64,000 bases of DNA from an uncultured Pseudomonadota bacterium (lineage in GTDB: Bacteria; Pseudomonadota; Alphaproteobacteria; RF32; CAG-239), in the NCBI GenBank assembly GCA_947054505.1, contig CAMRWU010000004.1, positions 1-64,000 on the forward strand. The letters are read 5' to 3'. Positions 17,339-25,539 of the stretch are shown here, piece by piece (within the stretch, counting starts at the first letter, position 1; each line of letters begins with the position of its first letter). Position numbers and translations under genes: made by a program. A model generated the notes under the pieces. That model was not told the DNA's origin. It saw nothing but the letters and a program-made list of their open reading frames with translations, and did not search any database.

Positions 17339-19131
17339 TCATCAGATTTTTGAATAAGGCGAATTTGTTTTTCGATGACTTCCTGATTGTATGTGAGTTT
17401 TGGTTCTTGTTTTAGACCTTCTTGTATCTTTTTCTGAACGGTATCTTTGTTAAGTTCTTTGCTGTCATCTTTGAGGCGAAGGGCGTGGCGCCATTGGAAG
17501 CCTGCTTCGTTTTTGCGGTTATTAAACCAATAGGCGTCACCCAAGTGATCGCAGATAACTGCATTGGATGGATCCGCTTCAGCGGCTTTTTCTAGGTAGT
17601 TGATGGACATTCTGTAGTAACCGAGATTATATAAAGCCCAGCCCAAACTGTCGTTAACATTGCTGTCATTTGGAGCTTGGTTATAGGCGTTAACAATCAT
17701 TGTGAATGCTTCGTCAATATTTTCACCGCGCCGCAACCAGCTATATCCCAGATAGTTAAGAACCATATAATGGTTATCGCTGAGTTCCAGAGCTTTTTTG
17801 AAAGAGTTTTCCGCTTTTTTCCACTGATTATCCTGCTCATAGGCAACACCCAAAGCATAATACAATATCCAGTGTTGGCTTTCGGGGTTGGAAAGTTTTT
17901 CAAGAGCTTTTTCATAATATTCGATGGCTTCTTCCGGTTTGTTTTTAACACGCAGAATATCGCCGATATTAAAATAGAGTTGATAGTTGTCAGAATCCAA
18001 GGCAATGGATTTGAGTAGTAATTCCGCGGCCGCATAATCCTGAGTTAAAACAAGGTTGTTGGCTTTTTTCAGCTGAACGGTGTAGTAGGCTTCAGAATCC
18101 TTGCCGATAGTGTCATATACATCATTGGCATCAGCATACATTTCTCTGTTTTCGAGAATATCGGCCAATAAAAGTTTTGCCAAATCATACTTAGGATTTT
18201 CGTATATCGACATTGCAATGAACATGTGTGCCAAATCAATCCCACCGACACCTTGGCGTAATGTTGCCGCAATGCTGAACAACGCTTCAGCCGCGCCTTC
18301 ATTCGGCGTTTGAATGATTTTTTTAGTATTGGACATTTTCGCGGAAGCAACATTTTTTTGAAGTTTGGCGAGCATTTCTGCCAATAGCTTTTCATCATTA
18401 TATTTATTGGCAATCGTGACGGCTTTGTCCTTTTGATCCGTACGCAGATAGAAGTTGCTGATGACTTGCAGTGCACGGAAAGACATTTCTAACTGTTCTT
18501 CGTTGACAATAACTTCATAATCGGTTTGAGCATCGCGCGTGCGATTGAAATAATCGTTAATCATCCCGCGATGAAAATGATACAAAGCGCGGAAACTGGG
18601 TTCTTTTTTTAACTTGTCAAGTTGTGCAAGGGCTTGATCCGGATTGTTCATACCGACCTCAGCCCAAGCGTTGAGAAGAGGATTGATAAATTCATTATAG
18701 ACGGGGTTGGTTGTTTTTTTCAGTATCGGAGCAACTTGAGAGTAATTTCCTTGTTTCAGAGCATCAACAGCCATAACCACCTGAATAAAGCTATTGCGGT
18801 CGCCGTTATCCCAAGCTTTTTGAGCATAAACAGCGGCTTCGTCAATGCGACCTTTAGAAACAAGGAGCAGATAGAGGCGGCTGACCAACTCAGGATTATT
18901 GGGATCGATTTTCAGGGCTTCGATATAATAGTCGGAAGCCTTGTTAAAGTCTCTCCGCAAATGTGCGACCCGTCCGGCCAAATATGAACCGTATGATTTC
19001 TGCGGTGTTGTTTTTTCCGAAACCGCCGGTGCTTGCTCTTCAATTTGAGCTTTGCGTCCGATGTTGTTTGAGCATGAACCGAAAAGGGCGATTGAAACCA
19101 ATAAAATGCCTAAAAAACCGAATTTTGCCAT
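17335..19131 (-). CDS. TPR-repeat outer-envelope lipoprotein
   Basis: This 598-aa protein has a lipoprotein signal (lipobox LFGSC, Cys20) and many tetratricopeptide repeats, clearest at residues 48-80 (SYLAGRVAHLRRDFNKASDY), 350-470 and 490-560. The repeats carry the usual A/G and P spacing (for example YEKALEKLSNP and FKKALELSDNH). TPR lipoproteins scaffold envelope or secretion assemblies, but the partner is not indicated here. The end of the gene runs into a short dispersed repeat. It is transcribed alone, divergent from the uracil-DNA glycosylase gene. Confidence 0.88.
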   Translation of the reverse strand: MAKFGFLGILLVSIALFGSCSNNIGRKAQIEEQAPAVSEKTTPQKSYGSYLAGRVAHLRRDFNKASDYYIEALKIDPNNPELVSRLYLLLVSKGRIDEAAVYAQKAWDNGDRNSFIQVVMAVDALKQGNYSQVAPILKKTTNPVYNEFINPLLNAWAEVGMNNPDQALAQLDKLKKEPSFRALYHFHRGMINDYFNRTRDAQTDYEVIVNEEQLEMSFRALQVISNFYLRTDQKDKAVTIANKYNDEKLLAEMLAKLQKNVASAKMSNTKKIIQTPNEGAAEALFSIAATLRQGVGGIDLAHMFIAMSIYENPKYDLAKLLLADILENREMYADANDVYDTIGKDSEAYYTVQLKKANNLVLTQDYAAAELLLKSIALDSDNYQLYFNIGDILRVKNKPEEAIEYYEKALEKLSNPESQHWILYYALGVAYEQDNQWKKAENSFKKALELSDNHYMVLNYLGYSWLRRGENIDEAFTMIVNAYNQAPNDSNVNDSLGWALYNLGYYRMSINYLEKAAEADPSNAVICDHLGDAYWFNNRKNEAGFQWRHALRLKDDSKELNKDTVQKKIQEGLKQEPKLTYNQEVIEKQIRLIQKSDD

Positions 19132-19271
19132 TGAAATAACCTATCTACATACAATCAGGATAATATTAGCCATTTTTTTAAATCATACAATAGTCTTTTA
19201 AATATATTCCAAAAATTGTGTAAATAAATGTTTTGTCTTGAAAAATAAGAGAATTGGTCTAATCTGAAGCT

Positions 19272-20087
19272 ATGATGACAGAAACAAGTTCGTTACAGGA
19301 AATTTTAGAGTGGTATATTTGCGCCGGCGTAGATGAAATCTGTGCGGAGGAGCCCTTTTTTAATATGCCGAAGCAAGCTTCTGCAATGCCTTCTGTTTCT
19401 GCGGAACCTGTCAAAAAAAATACACCGGCGGATACGCCGATGGTTCGTCATGCAACAACAGAACTGGCTCAGGCAACACAGACAGCTTTTCAAAATGCCA
19501 AAGACATATGTAGTAAAGTGACAACGCTTGATGAACTGCGGCAAGCAGTTGAAACGTTTGAAGGTTGTGCCTTAAAAATGACCGCCGCTCATACGGTTTT
19601 TGGTGATGGCAATCCTCAGGCCAGAGTTGTTTTTGTCGGCGAGGCGCCTGGGGCAGACGAGGATCGGATTGGAACACCTTTTGTTGGGCGTAGCGGTCAT
19701 CTTTTGAATAAAATGTTGGCGGCAATCGGGTTGGATAGAACCTCTTGCTATATCTGCAATATTTTACCGTGGCGTCCTCCTGGAAACAGAACGCCTCTGG
19801 ATTCGGAAATCGCCGTTTGTTTACCGTTTTTGAAAAAACAAATTGATTTAATAAATCCTGATTTTATTTTCACTCTGGGCGGAAGTTCTGCTAATGCTCT
19901 GTTGAACACCGCGGAGAGTATTTCCAGAATGCGCGGTCGGTGGTTGGAATATACCAAATCGGATGGTTCTTCTGCAAAGTTGTTGGCCAGTTTCCATCCG
20001 GCATATTTGTTGCGGACCCCCGGACAAAAGTCAAAATCATGGGCCGATTTCTTAAGGTTATCGAAAGAACTTAATAAAAAATCTTAA
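19272..20087 (+). CDS. Uracil-DNA glycosylase, family 4-like
   Basis: The protein is 271 aa, with a non-conserved 85-residue lead. The glycosylase core shows motif A GEAPGADEDRIGTPFVGRSG at 113-132, the WRPPGNRTP loop, and motif B HPAYLLRTPGQ near the end. It should remove uracil from DNA in base-excision repair. Family 4 enzymes bind a 4Fe-4S cluster through four Cys. Here Cys99 (FEGCALK) and the Cys of AVCLPF are present, but the partner positions are Phe95-Glu-Gly (first Cys lost) and Trp in LPWRPP. The cluster may therefore be absent or differently ligated. An expressed enzyme is likely because the active-site motifs are intact. Confidence 0.88.
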   Translation: MMTETSSLQEILEWYICAGVDEICAEEPFFNMPKQASAMPSVSAEPVKKNTPADTPMVRHATTELAQATQTAFQNAKDICSKVTTLDELRQAVETFEGCALKMTAAHTVFGDGNPQARVVFVGEAPGADEDRIGTPFVGRSGHLLNKMLAAIGLDRTSCYICNILPWRPPGNRTPLDSEIAVCLPFLKKQIDLINPDFIFTLGGSSANALLNTAESISRMRGRWLEYTKSDGSSAKLLASFHPAYLLRTPGQKSKSWADFLRLSKELNKKS

Positions 20088-20174
20088 ATGTTATGAATTA
20101 TTTCACTATTTGATAGTAATTTATAAAAATAATATTATTATGAAACAAAAGTTTTAATAATTAAGGGAAGTCAA

Positions 20175-20882
20175 ATGAGAAAAAAAGTAATGCTACCTTT
20201 GTTGGTGTTGGGAGCGTCTTTGGTTGCCGGAAGTGTACGCGCCGAGGACAATGTTTTATTTAAGCTTCAAGATATTGTTCCTGTGAAAAATGCCGATGGT
20301 TTGGTGACCTCTTGTGATTTCGGAGCAACTTTTTATAACCGTTCCAATGTGGAATTGGCTTCTGCGACATTGACACTTGTTTGGCAAGATGATGTTGTCG
20401 CTGACGCCATTGATCAGGAAGCGCGCAACGAGCGTGAAGATCGTCGGTTGAACAAAAACACTTCTTCTCGTTACAAAACTTCCAGTCTGAGCAATAAAGA
20501 CGTCAAGTTGACATTGAAGCTTCCGCCGCTGAAACCGCATCAACAGGTTTCCTTAAAGTCAAAAGTGGCGACGGAACGTTGCTTCCTTTTGTTAAATGAT
20601 GTTGACATTCGCGTTTCCAATTGTCGTACCAGCACCACGAGTGAGAACGGCAATCGCAATAGCTCGAACAGCGGTTGTCAGGATTTATTTAAATTCGTAA
20701 CCATTAACAATCCGGAATACTATTCTGAATTTAAGGAAGTTTCTGATGCAGACTTGCAATCAGCCGAATATTCTCAGCTGGAGCAAAAGAAAAATGATTT
20801 GCAAAGTCTGTATAATGACACCCTTAATGAAATAAACAGAGTGACTTCCAATTTTAATTATGTTAAGGAAAATCTGGATTAA
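20175..20882 (+). CDS. Secreted protein A of a paralogous pair, unknown function
   Basis: This 235-aa protein has a signal peptide cleaved near SVRAED (residue 23) and a GGGAAG ribosome site. The body looks beta-rich: LVTSCDFGATFYNRSN, LTLVWQDD, then LKPHQQVSLKSKV, a Cys (TERCF), IRVSNCR, and a second Cys shortly after. The last 50 residues are a heptad-like coiled coil (LEQKKNDLQSLYNDTLNEI). The order of features matches the next gene: tSCD strand, LvW strand, C, i-V-x-x-C-R, then C. The two are probably paralogs. They sit in one operon with a lytic transglycosylase, which suggests a shared periplasmic or cell-wall-linked job, but no function is known. Confidence 0.8.
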   Translation: MRKKVMLPLLVLGASLVAGSVRAEDNVLFKLQDIVPVKNADGLVTSCDFGATFYNRSNVELASATLTLVWQDDVVADAIDQEARNEREDRRLNKNTSSRYKTSSLSNKDVKLTLKLPPLKPHQQVSLKSKVATERCFLLLNDVDIRVSNCRTSTTSENGNRNSSNSGCQDLFKFVTINNPEYYSEFKEVSDADLQSAEYSQLEQKKNDLQSLYNDTLNEINRVTSNFNYVKENLD

Positions 20883-20894
20883 GCGGAGGTTCTC

Positions 20895-21563
20895 GTGACA
20901 AAAGCATCCCTGAAATATATTCTTTCGGCAATTTTTTTATGCGCGGCATCAGCTGTATGGGCTCAATCTTTTGGCGATTCTGCCGAAGATGCCGTTCCAT
21001 TGTCGGAAGTAAAAGGTGTGCAGGGAATTGCAGAAGCCGTGGATGCCCAACCTCCTGTATCGGAGAAAACTCCTGCCGTTACCAATACAGATAATGTTCA
21101 AAAACCGGACGAAGAAAAAGAGGAAATTTTTATTCCAGAAAATGCTTTCCAAAAGCCAACGTTGGATGGTTCTAAGCGTGGCGGTTCCGTTTTTTCACGA
21201 TTAAATGATGAAGGTCAATCCGTTGTTGTCAAAAACAAGATTTTTCTGTTTTATAAAGACTTTCATATTAACCGCAGTATCTCGGGGATGACTTCCTGTG
21301 ACGTTTCGTTTTTTGTTGTTACAAATCTGGATCGCCGGTTGATAAATCTTGATGTAAAATTAGTCTGGCCGGAAATGACAACCACTGTTTCTTTTACAAA
21401 CGTACAGCCAAACACACAAACATATTACAATTATGCTTTGATGGGGGATGGTTGTTATAGTATGGATAAAATGCCCAACATCATTGTTAACCGTTGTCGG
21501 GTTAAGGGGATGACTTCCGCCGAATGTGCTTCTAATATCGTGTGGTTAAAAGACCTGAAATAA
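20895..21563 (+). CDS. Secreted protein B of a paralogous pair, unknown function
   Basis: This 222-aa product starts at a GTG with GGAGG 5 bases upstream, 12 bp after the previous stop. A signal peptide ends near AVWAQS (residue 24). A Pro/Glu-rich linker of about 80 residues follows, then a domain with GMTSCDVSFFVVTN, DVKLVWPEMTT, a Cys in GDGCYSM, IIVNRCRVKG and a final Cys. These elements align in order with the preceding protein, including the LVW strand and the conserved Cys positions. It lacks that protein's coiled-coil tail. The even Cys number in the domain suggests disulfides. Confidence 0.78.
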   Translation: MTKASLKYILSAIFLCAASAVWAQSFGDSAEDAVPLSEVKGVQGIAEAVDAQPPVSEKTPAVTNTDNVQKPDEEKEEIFIPENAFQKPTLDGSKRGGSVFSRLNDEGQSVVVKNKIFLFYKDFHINRSISGMTSCDVSFFVVTNLDRRLINLDVKLVWPEMTTTVSFTNVQPNTQTYYNYALMGDGCYSMDKMPNIIVNRCRVKGMTSAECASNIVWLKDLK

Positions 21564-21573
21564 GAGGTTGGAA

Positions 21574-23325
21574 GTGCTAAAAAAAACGTCAGCCGTCTGT
21601 CTGTTTGTTTTGTGTTGCCTGCAAGTTTTCTGCGCGCAAGCAGAAGAAAGTTGCAATTTGGACGTTATCAACCCGACAGTCTATAATAAAATTCTTGACT
21701 ATCTGTTGATTGATAAGAAAGACGTCACCCGTTACAAAAAAGCATTTCGAGCCGTTGATGCCGCAGATTTCTCAAAAGCTGACGATGTGTTGTCTGACTT
21801 GGGAAACAACATCATCTTAGGGCATGTTCTGGCTGAAAAATATCTGCACAAAAATTATAAAGCCTCGTTTGCCGAACTGCAAGAATGGTTAGAGAAATAT
21901 TCTGATTTGCCGCAGGCGAACCGGATTTATAATCTGGCTTTGAAAAAAGGCAAAGCCTCATCACTGACAAAACCCCGTCAAATGTCTGATTGTTCTCGTA
22001 TTTTAGGATGGAAAGACGAGGATCTAGAGCATCTTTTTCCGGCAGATATGCACTATCTTGTGCAACAGGTTGCCAAATTTCGCAAAGCTTTGCGTAGCGG
22101 AAAAACCAAAGCGGCTCGTCTGATTTTGGAGCAAAATAAATTCAGACAAAAAGCGCCTAACAAATATTGGGATGAATTGGCCGCTTCTTTGGCTATGAAA
22201 TATCTTGTTGACAACCAAAACAAATTGGCTTGGGAATGGGGGGTACGAGCCTCCAAAAGGAAAACATCTGCCGTTGCGCCATGGGTAGCAGGTTTGTCTG
22301 CTTGGCGGATGAAAAATTATAAAAGCGCGGCAACCTATTTTTCCCGTCTTGCTCAGTTGGGGAACTCGGATGATTGGCTGGTTTCTGCCGGTGGTTATTG
22401 GGCTTATAGGGCATATACGCGTTCCGGTCAAAAGACTTTGGCGAAACAAATGTTAAAACAGGCCGCGCAATACCGTCACACATTTTATGGCATTTTGGCC
22501 GCTTATAAAGCCGGACAACCCCTGACATATCATTGGGATGCCGTTGCTTATTTGAACAATTTTAATTCTCTGGATTACGTTTATGAGCTTCTGGGATCAC
22601 CATCCATTCGTCGGGCGATTATTCTCTTGCATGCCAAACGAAAAGATTTAGCTGAACAAGAGTTGAAGCGTGGTTATTATGAAATGACGGACAAGCAAAA
22701 AGAGGCAACGCTCTACATTGCCAACCAATATCATATGCATGCGTTGGCAATCAGAGTATGCGGTGATTTGAACCGGCCGGAGGAGGATATGTCCTATGAT
22801 GGTGTTGCTTATCCGACACCGTCGTGGATTCCCGATGAAAACTGGCAGGTTGACAAGGCATTGGTTTTAGCTCTGATAAGACAGGAATCCGGTTTTAAGC
22901 CCGAGGCCAAAAGTCCGGCCGGTGCGCGCGGATTGATGCAATTGATGCCCAATACGGCATATCATGTGACCAAAGACATCACGATAAAAAAAGACAATCA
23001 AAAATTACTCAAACCTGAGGTGAGTATTGAGATTGGGCAACGCTATGTCAACTATCTTTTGAACAAGCCGTTCATTGACGGAAATCTGTTTTATATGATG
23101 GCGGCTTATAACGGTGGTCCGAGTAACCTCTTACGCTGGGAAAAGACCGCAAAATATGGTAATGATCCGTTATTGTTTATTGAGGTTATCCCCTCAGCCG
23201 AAACCCGAATTTATATCGAACGGGTTATGGCCAACTATTGGATATATAACATGAAATTTAATTTGCCCAACCCGACATTACAACAAGTCGCAGAGGGACG
23301 CTGGCCGGTATTGCCCAGAGATTAA
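21574..23325 (+). CDS. Soluble lytic murein transglycosylase (SLT family)
   Basis: I start this at the GTG at 21574, because an AGAGG box lies 6 bases upstream; the TTG at 21568 abuts that box. The 583-aa protein has a signal peptide (cut near FCAQAEES) and a long alpha-helical solenoid resembling the U-domain of Slt70. The C-terminal SLT domain has the catalytic Glu438 in IRQESGF, then GARGLMQLMP and MMAAYNGGPSN. It should cleave the MurNAc-GlcNAc bond of peptidoglycan in the periplasm with 1,6-anhydro formation. It is co-transcribed with two small secreted paralogs. Its stop codon directly abuts that of the convergent recG. Confidence 0.95.
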   Translation: MLKKTSAVCLFVLCCLQVFCAQAEESCNLDVINPTVYNKILDYLLIDKKDVTRYKKAFRAVDAADFSKADDVLSDLGNNIILGHVLAEKYLHKNYKASFAELQEWLEKYSDLPQANRIYNLALKKGKASSLTKPRQMSDCSRILGWKDEDLEHLFPADMHYLVQQVAKFRKALRSGKTKAARLILEQNKFRQKAPNKYWDELAASLAMKYLVDNQNKLAWEWGVRASKRKTSAVAPWVAGLSAWRMKNYKSAATYFSRLAQLGNSDDWLVSAGGYWAYRAYTRSGQKTLAKQMLKQAAQYRHTFYGILAAYKAGQPLTYHWDAVAYLNNFNSLDYVYELLGSPSIRRAIILLHAKRKDLAEQELKRGYYEMTDKQKEATLYIANQYHMHALAIRVCGDLNRPEEDMSYDGVAYPTPSWIPDENWQVDKALVLALIRQESGFKPEAKSPAGARGLMQLMPNTAYHVTKDITIKKDNQKLLKPEVSIEIGQRYVNYLLNKPFIDGNLFYMMAAYNGGPSNLLRWEKTAKYGNDPLLFIEVIPSAETRIYIERVMANYWIYNMKFNLPNPTLQQVAEGRWPVLPRD

Positions 23326-25425
23326 TCAGCCGGCAGTATAAGTCTTAATGGCATTATCTCGTTCAAACAGATAAAGCAAGATACGCAAAGCTTCTCCTCT
23401 GGAAGTTGATAATTGGGGATCGGTGTTGATAATCAATTTTGCATCCTGATGAGCGACATGCAATAAGTCTTTGTGGACGGACATATCCGCCAGACGAAAA
23501 GAACAGAAACCGCTTTGTCTGGTGCCCAATATTTCACCACCGCCTCGTAGCTCTAAGTCTTTTTCGGCAATGAGAAAACCGTTTTCCGTTTCTCTCATGA
23601 TGTTGAGGCGTTCACGGGCTGTTTCACTGAGAGGATATCCGTACAACAACAGACAAGACGATGCCTCAATCCCTCGTTTGATACGACCGCGCAATTGATG
23701 CAGTTGCGCCAAACCAAATCTTTCGGCATGCTCAATAACCATAACGGTTGCCTCAGGAACATTAACGCCGACCTCAATTACGGTTGTTGCAACCAATAGC
23801 TTGATGTCTCCGTTTTTGAAACGTGTCATAACATCATCTTTTTCGGCATCTTTCATTTTGCCGTGAACTAAACCAACATCTTCTCCAAAGATTTTTTGCA
23901 AGCTTTCGAATCTTTCTTTGGCGGCAGCCAGATCTGATTTTTCCGATTCCTCAACCAAAGGACAAACCCAATAAGCTCGGGATCCTGATATGATTTTGCG
24001 TTGCAGGGCATGAACGACATCAGATATTTTTTCAAGAGAGATGACTCTGGTATCAACCGGTTTGCGTTCGGGAGGAACCTCGTCAATCTGCGAATAGTCC
24101 ATATCACCGTATGCGGTCAACACTAACGAGCGAGGGATGGGCGTGGCTGTCATCACCAAAACATCGGCTCGATCGCCTTTTTTACTGAGGCCGAGACGTT
24201 GTTGAACACCGAAACGGTGTTGCTCGTCAATGACCACACAAGCCAAGTCGTTGAATGTTACGTCTTCCTGAAACAAAGCATGCGTACCGATAAGAATGTT
24301 GATGAAACCGTCAGCCAAATCGCTGAGTAGTTTTTTTCGTTCTTTTCCTTTGTTCCGTCCGGTCAAAATTCCGACTTTTAACCCCAATGTGTCACAGATG
24401 GGGGCAATAGTTTCAAAGTGTTGTCTTGCCAGAATTTCCGTAGGAGCCATAATCGCCGCCTGACAGCTACATTCAACGGCATTGAGCATTGCCAGCAGGG
24501 CAACGATGGTTTTACCGGAACCGACATCTCCTTGCACCAGACGCAACATTTTGGTTTCAGTTTCTTGGTCGGCATAGATTTCTTCCAAAACACGTTTTTG
24601 AGCATTGGTCAGCTGAAAGGGCAGTGTGGTGATGACCTTTTGGCGCAGATGCCCGTTTCCTTTAATGATGCGGCCGTTTTTTTTGCGCGAGCGGTCACGG
24701 GCAAAGGCCAGAGAAAGTTGGTTAGCCAGAAGTTCATCATAAGCTAACCGTACTCTGGGCAGTGATGCCGGAGACAAATCGTCAAGGCTTTGAGGATGAT
24801 GTGCAACAAGCAAAGAGCTGTTAAAGCTGTTCCAGCCCTTTTGCTTGAGCAAGTGTGAATCAATCCATTCCGGTAGTTGGGGCAATTTAGCCAATGCCGT
24901 CGGCATCCATTTGCAAATCATTTTATTGGTGATACCGGCCGTCAGAGGATAAACCGGTTCCACGCTTTTCAGTTTTTCAAAATCTTCGGACTTCGCAATA
25001 AAGTCGGGATGTGACATTTGCCAGCCGCCGTTGAAATTGTCAAGTTTTCCGCTGATGACGCGTTCGGCACCGATAGGAAGATTTTTATGAATTGAGTCTG
25101 CATAAACTTTAAAAAAGACCAAAGTCAGTTGTTCGGGGACAACCGCTTGCGGATGAACTTCTTCAACCACCACTCGATAGGGATGCTTTTTTGTTTTTGG
25201 GGGAAGATGATCGATAACTCGTACCTTGAGGGTGTATATTCTTCCGGAAACAGCCTCTCTTAATGAGGGAGACGAGCGGCGATCAATAATGTTAGCGGGA
25301 AGATGCCAAAGCAAATCGATAACTTTGTCGCCAGCCAAGTTAGAAAGTAGTTTCAGACTACGTTCACCCACACCTTTTATCGTGTTAAGCCCCATAAAAA
25401 CAGGATGTAAAATTTCCGGCCGCAT
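23326..25425 (-). CDS. recG: ATP-dependent DNA helicase RecG
   Basis: The start is set at ATG 25425 (MRPEILHPVF, 699 aa), preceded by AGAGAAG; the longer frame adds an unsupported hydrophobic lead. The N-terminal helix-hairpin-like and OB-fold wedge domain contains IKGVGERSLKLL and the Arg-rich RVVVEEVHP region. The helicase core has Walker A GDVGSGKT, DEQHRFGV as the DEQH box, TATPIPRS, and QLRGRIKRG. RecG remodels stalled replication forks and Holliday junctions. It is divergent from mfd, so two fork and template repair motors share a 115-bp intergenic region. Confidence 0.97.
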   Translation of the reverse strand: MRPEILHPVFMGLNTIKGVGERSLKLLSNLAGDKVIDLLWHLPANIIDRRSSPSLREAVSGRIYTLKVRVIDHLPPKTKKHPYRVVVEEVHPQAVVPEQLTLVFFKVYADSIHKNLPIGAERVISGKLDNFNGGWQMSHPDFIAKSEDFEKLKSVEPVYPLTAGITNKMICKWMPTALAKLPQLPEWIDSHLLKQKGWNSFNSSLLVAHHPQSLDDLSPASLPRVRLAYDELLANQLSLAFARDRSRKKNGRIIKGNGHLRQKVITTLPFQLTNAQKRVLEEIYADQETETKMLRLVQGDVGSGKTIVALLAMLNAVECSCQAAIMAPTEILARQHFETIAPICDTLGLKVGILTGRNKGKERKKLLSDLADGFINILIGTHALFQEDVTFNDLACVVIDEQHRFGVQQRLGLSKKGDRADVLVMTATPIPRSLVLTAYGDMDYSQIDEVPPERKPVDTRVISLEKISDVVHALQRKIISGSRAYWVCPLVEESEKSDLAAAKERFESLQKIFGEDVGLVHGKMKDAEKDDVMTRFKNGDIKLLVATTVIEVGVNVPEATVMVIEHAERFGLAQLHQLRGRIKRGIEASSCLLLYGYPLSETARERLNIMRETENGFLIAEKDLELRGGGEILGTRQSGFCSFRLADMSVHKDLLHVAHQDAKLIINTDPQLSTSRGEALRILLYLFERDNAIKTYTAG

Positions 25426-25539
25426 AATATCTTCTCTTATCAAAACTATCCTAAAAATAATATAAATTGCCATAAATGAAAAGTGAAATTTAATTGCGGA
25501 TGTTGACAAACTTTATTCTTTACAATCCTGTAGGTTTGA

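Noticed and set aside
17335-19131. TPR gene as part of the clpX operon
   Set aside because: It is on the opposite strand and a strong terminator follows clpX.
25503-25526. TTGACA...TACAAT before mfd as a promoter
   Set aside because: The spacer is only 12 bp, too short for a sigma-70 promoter.
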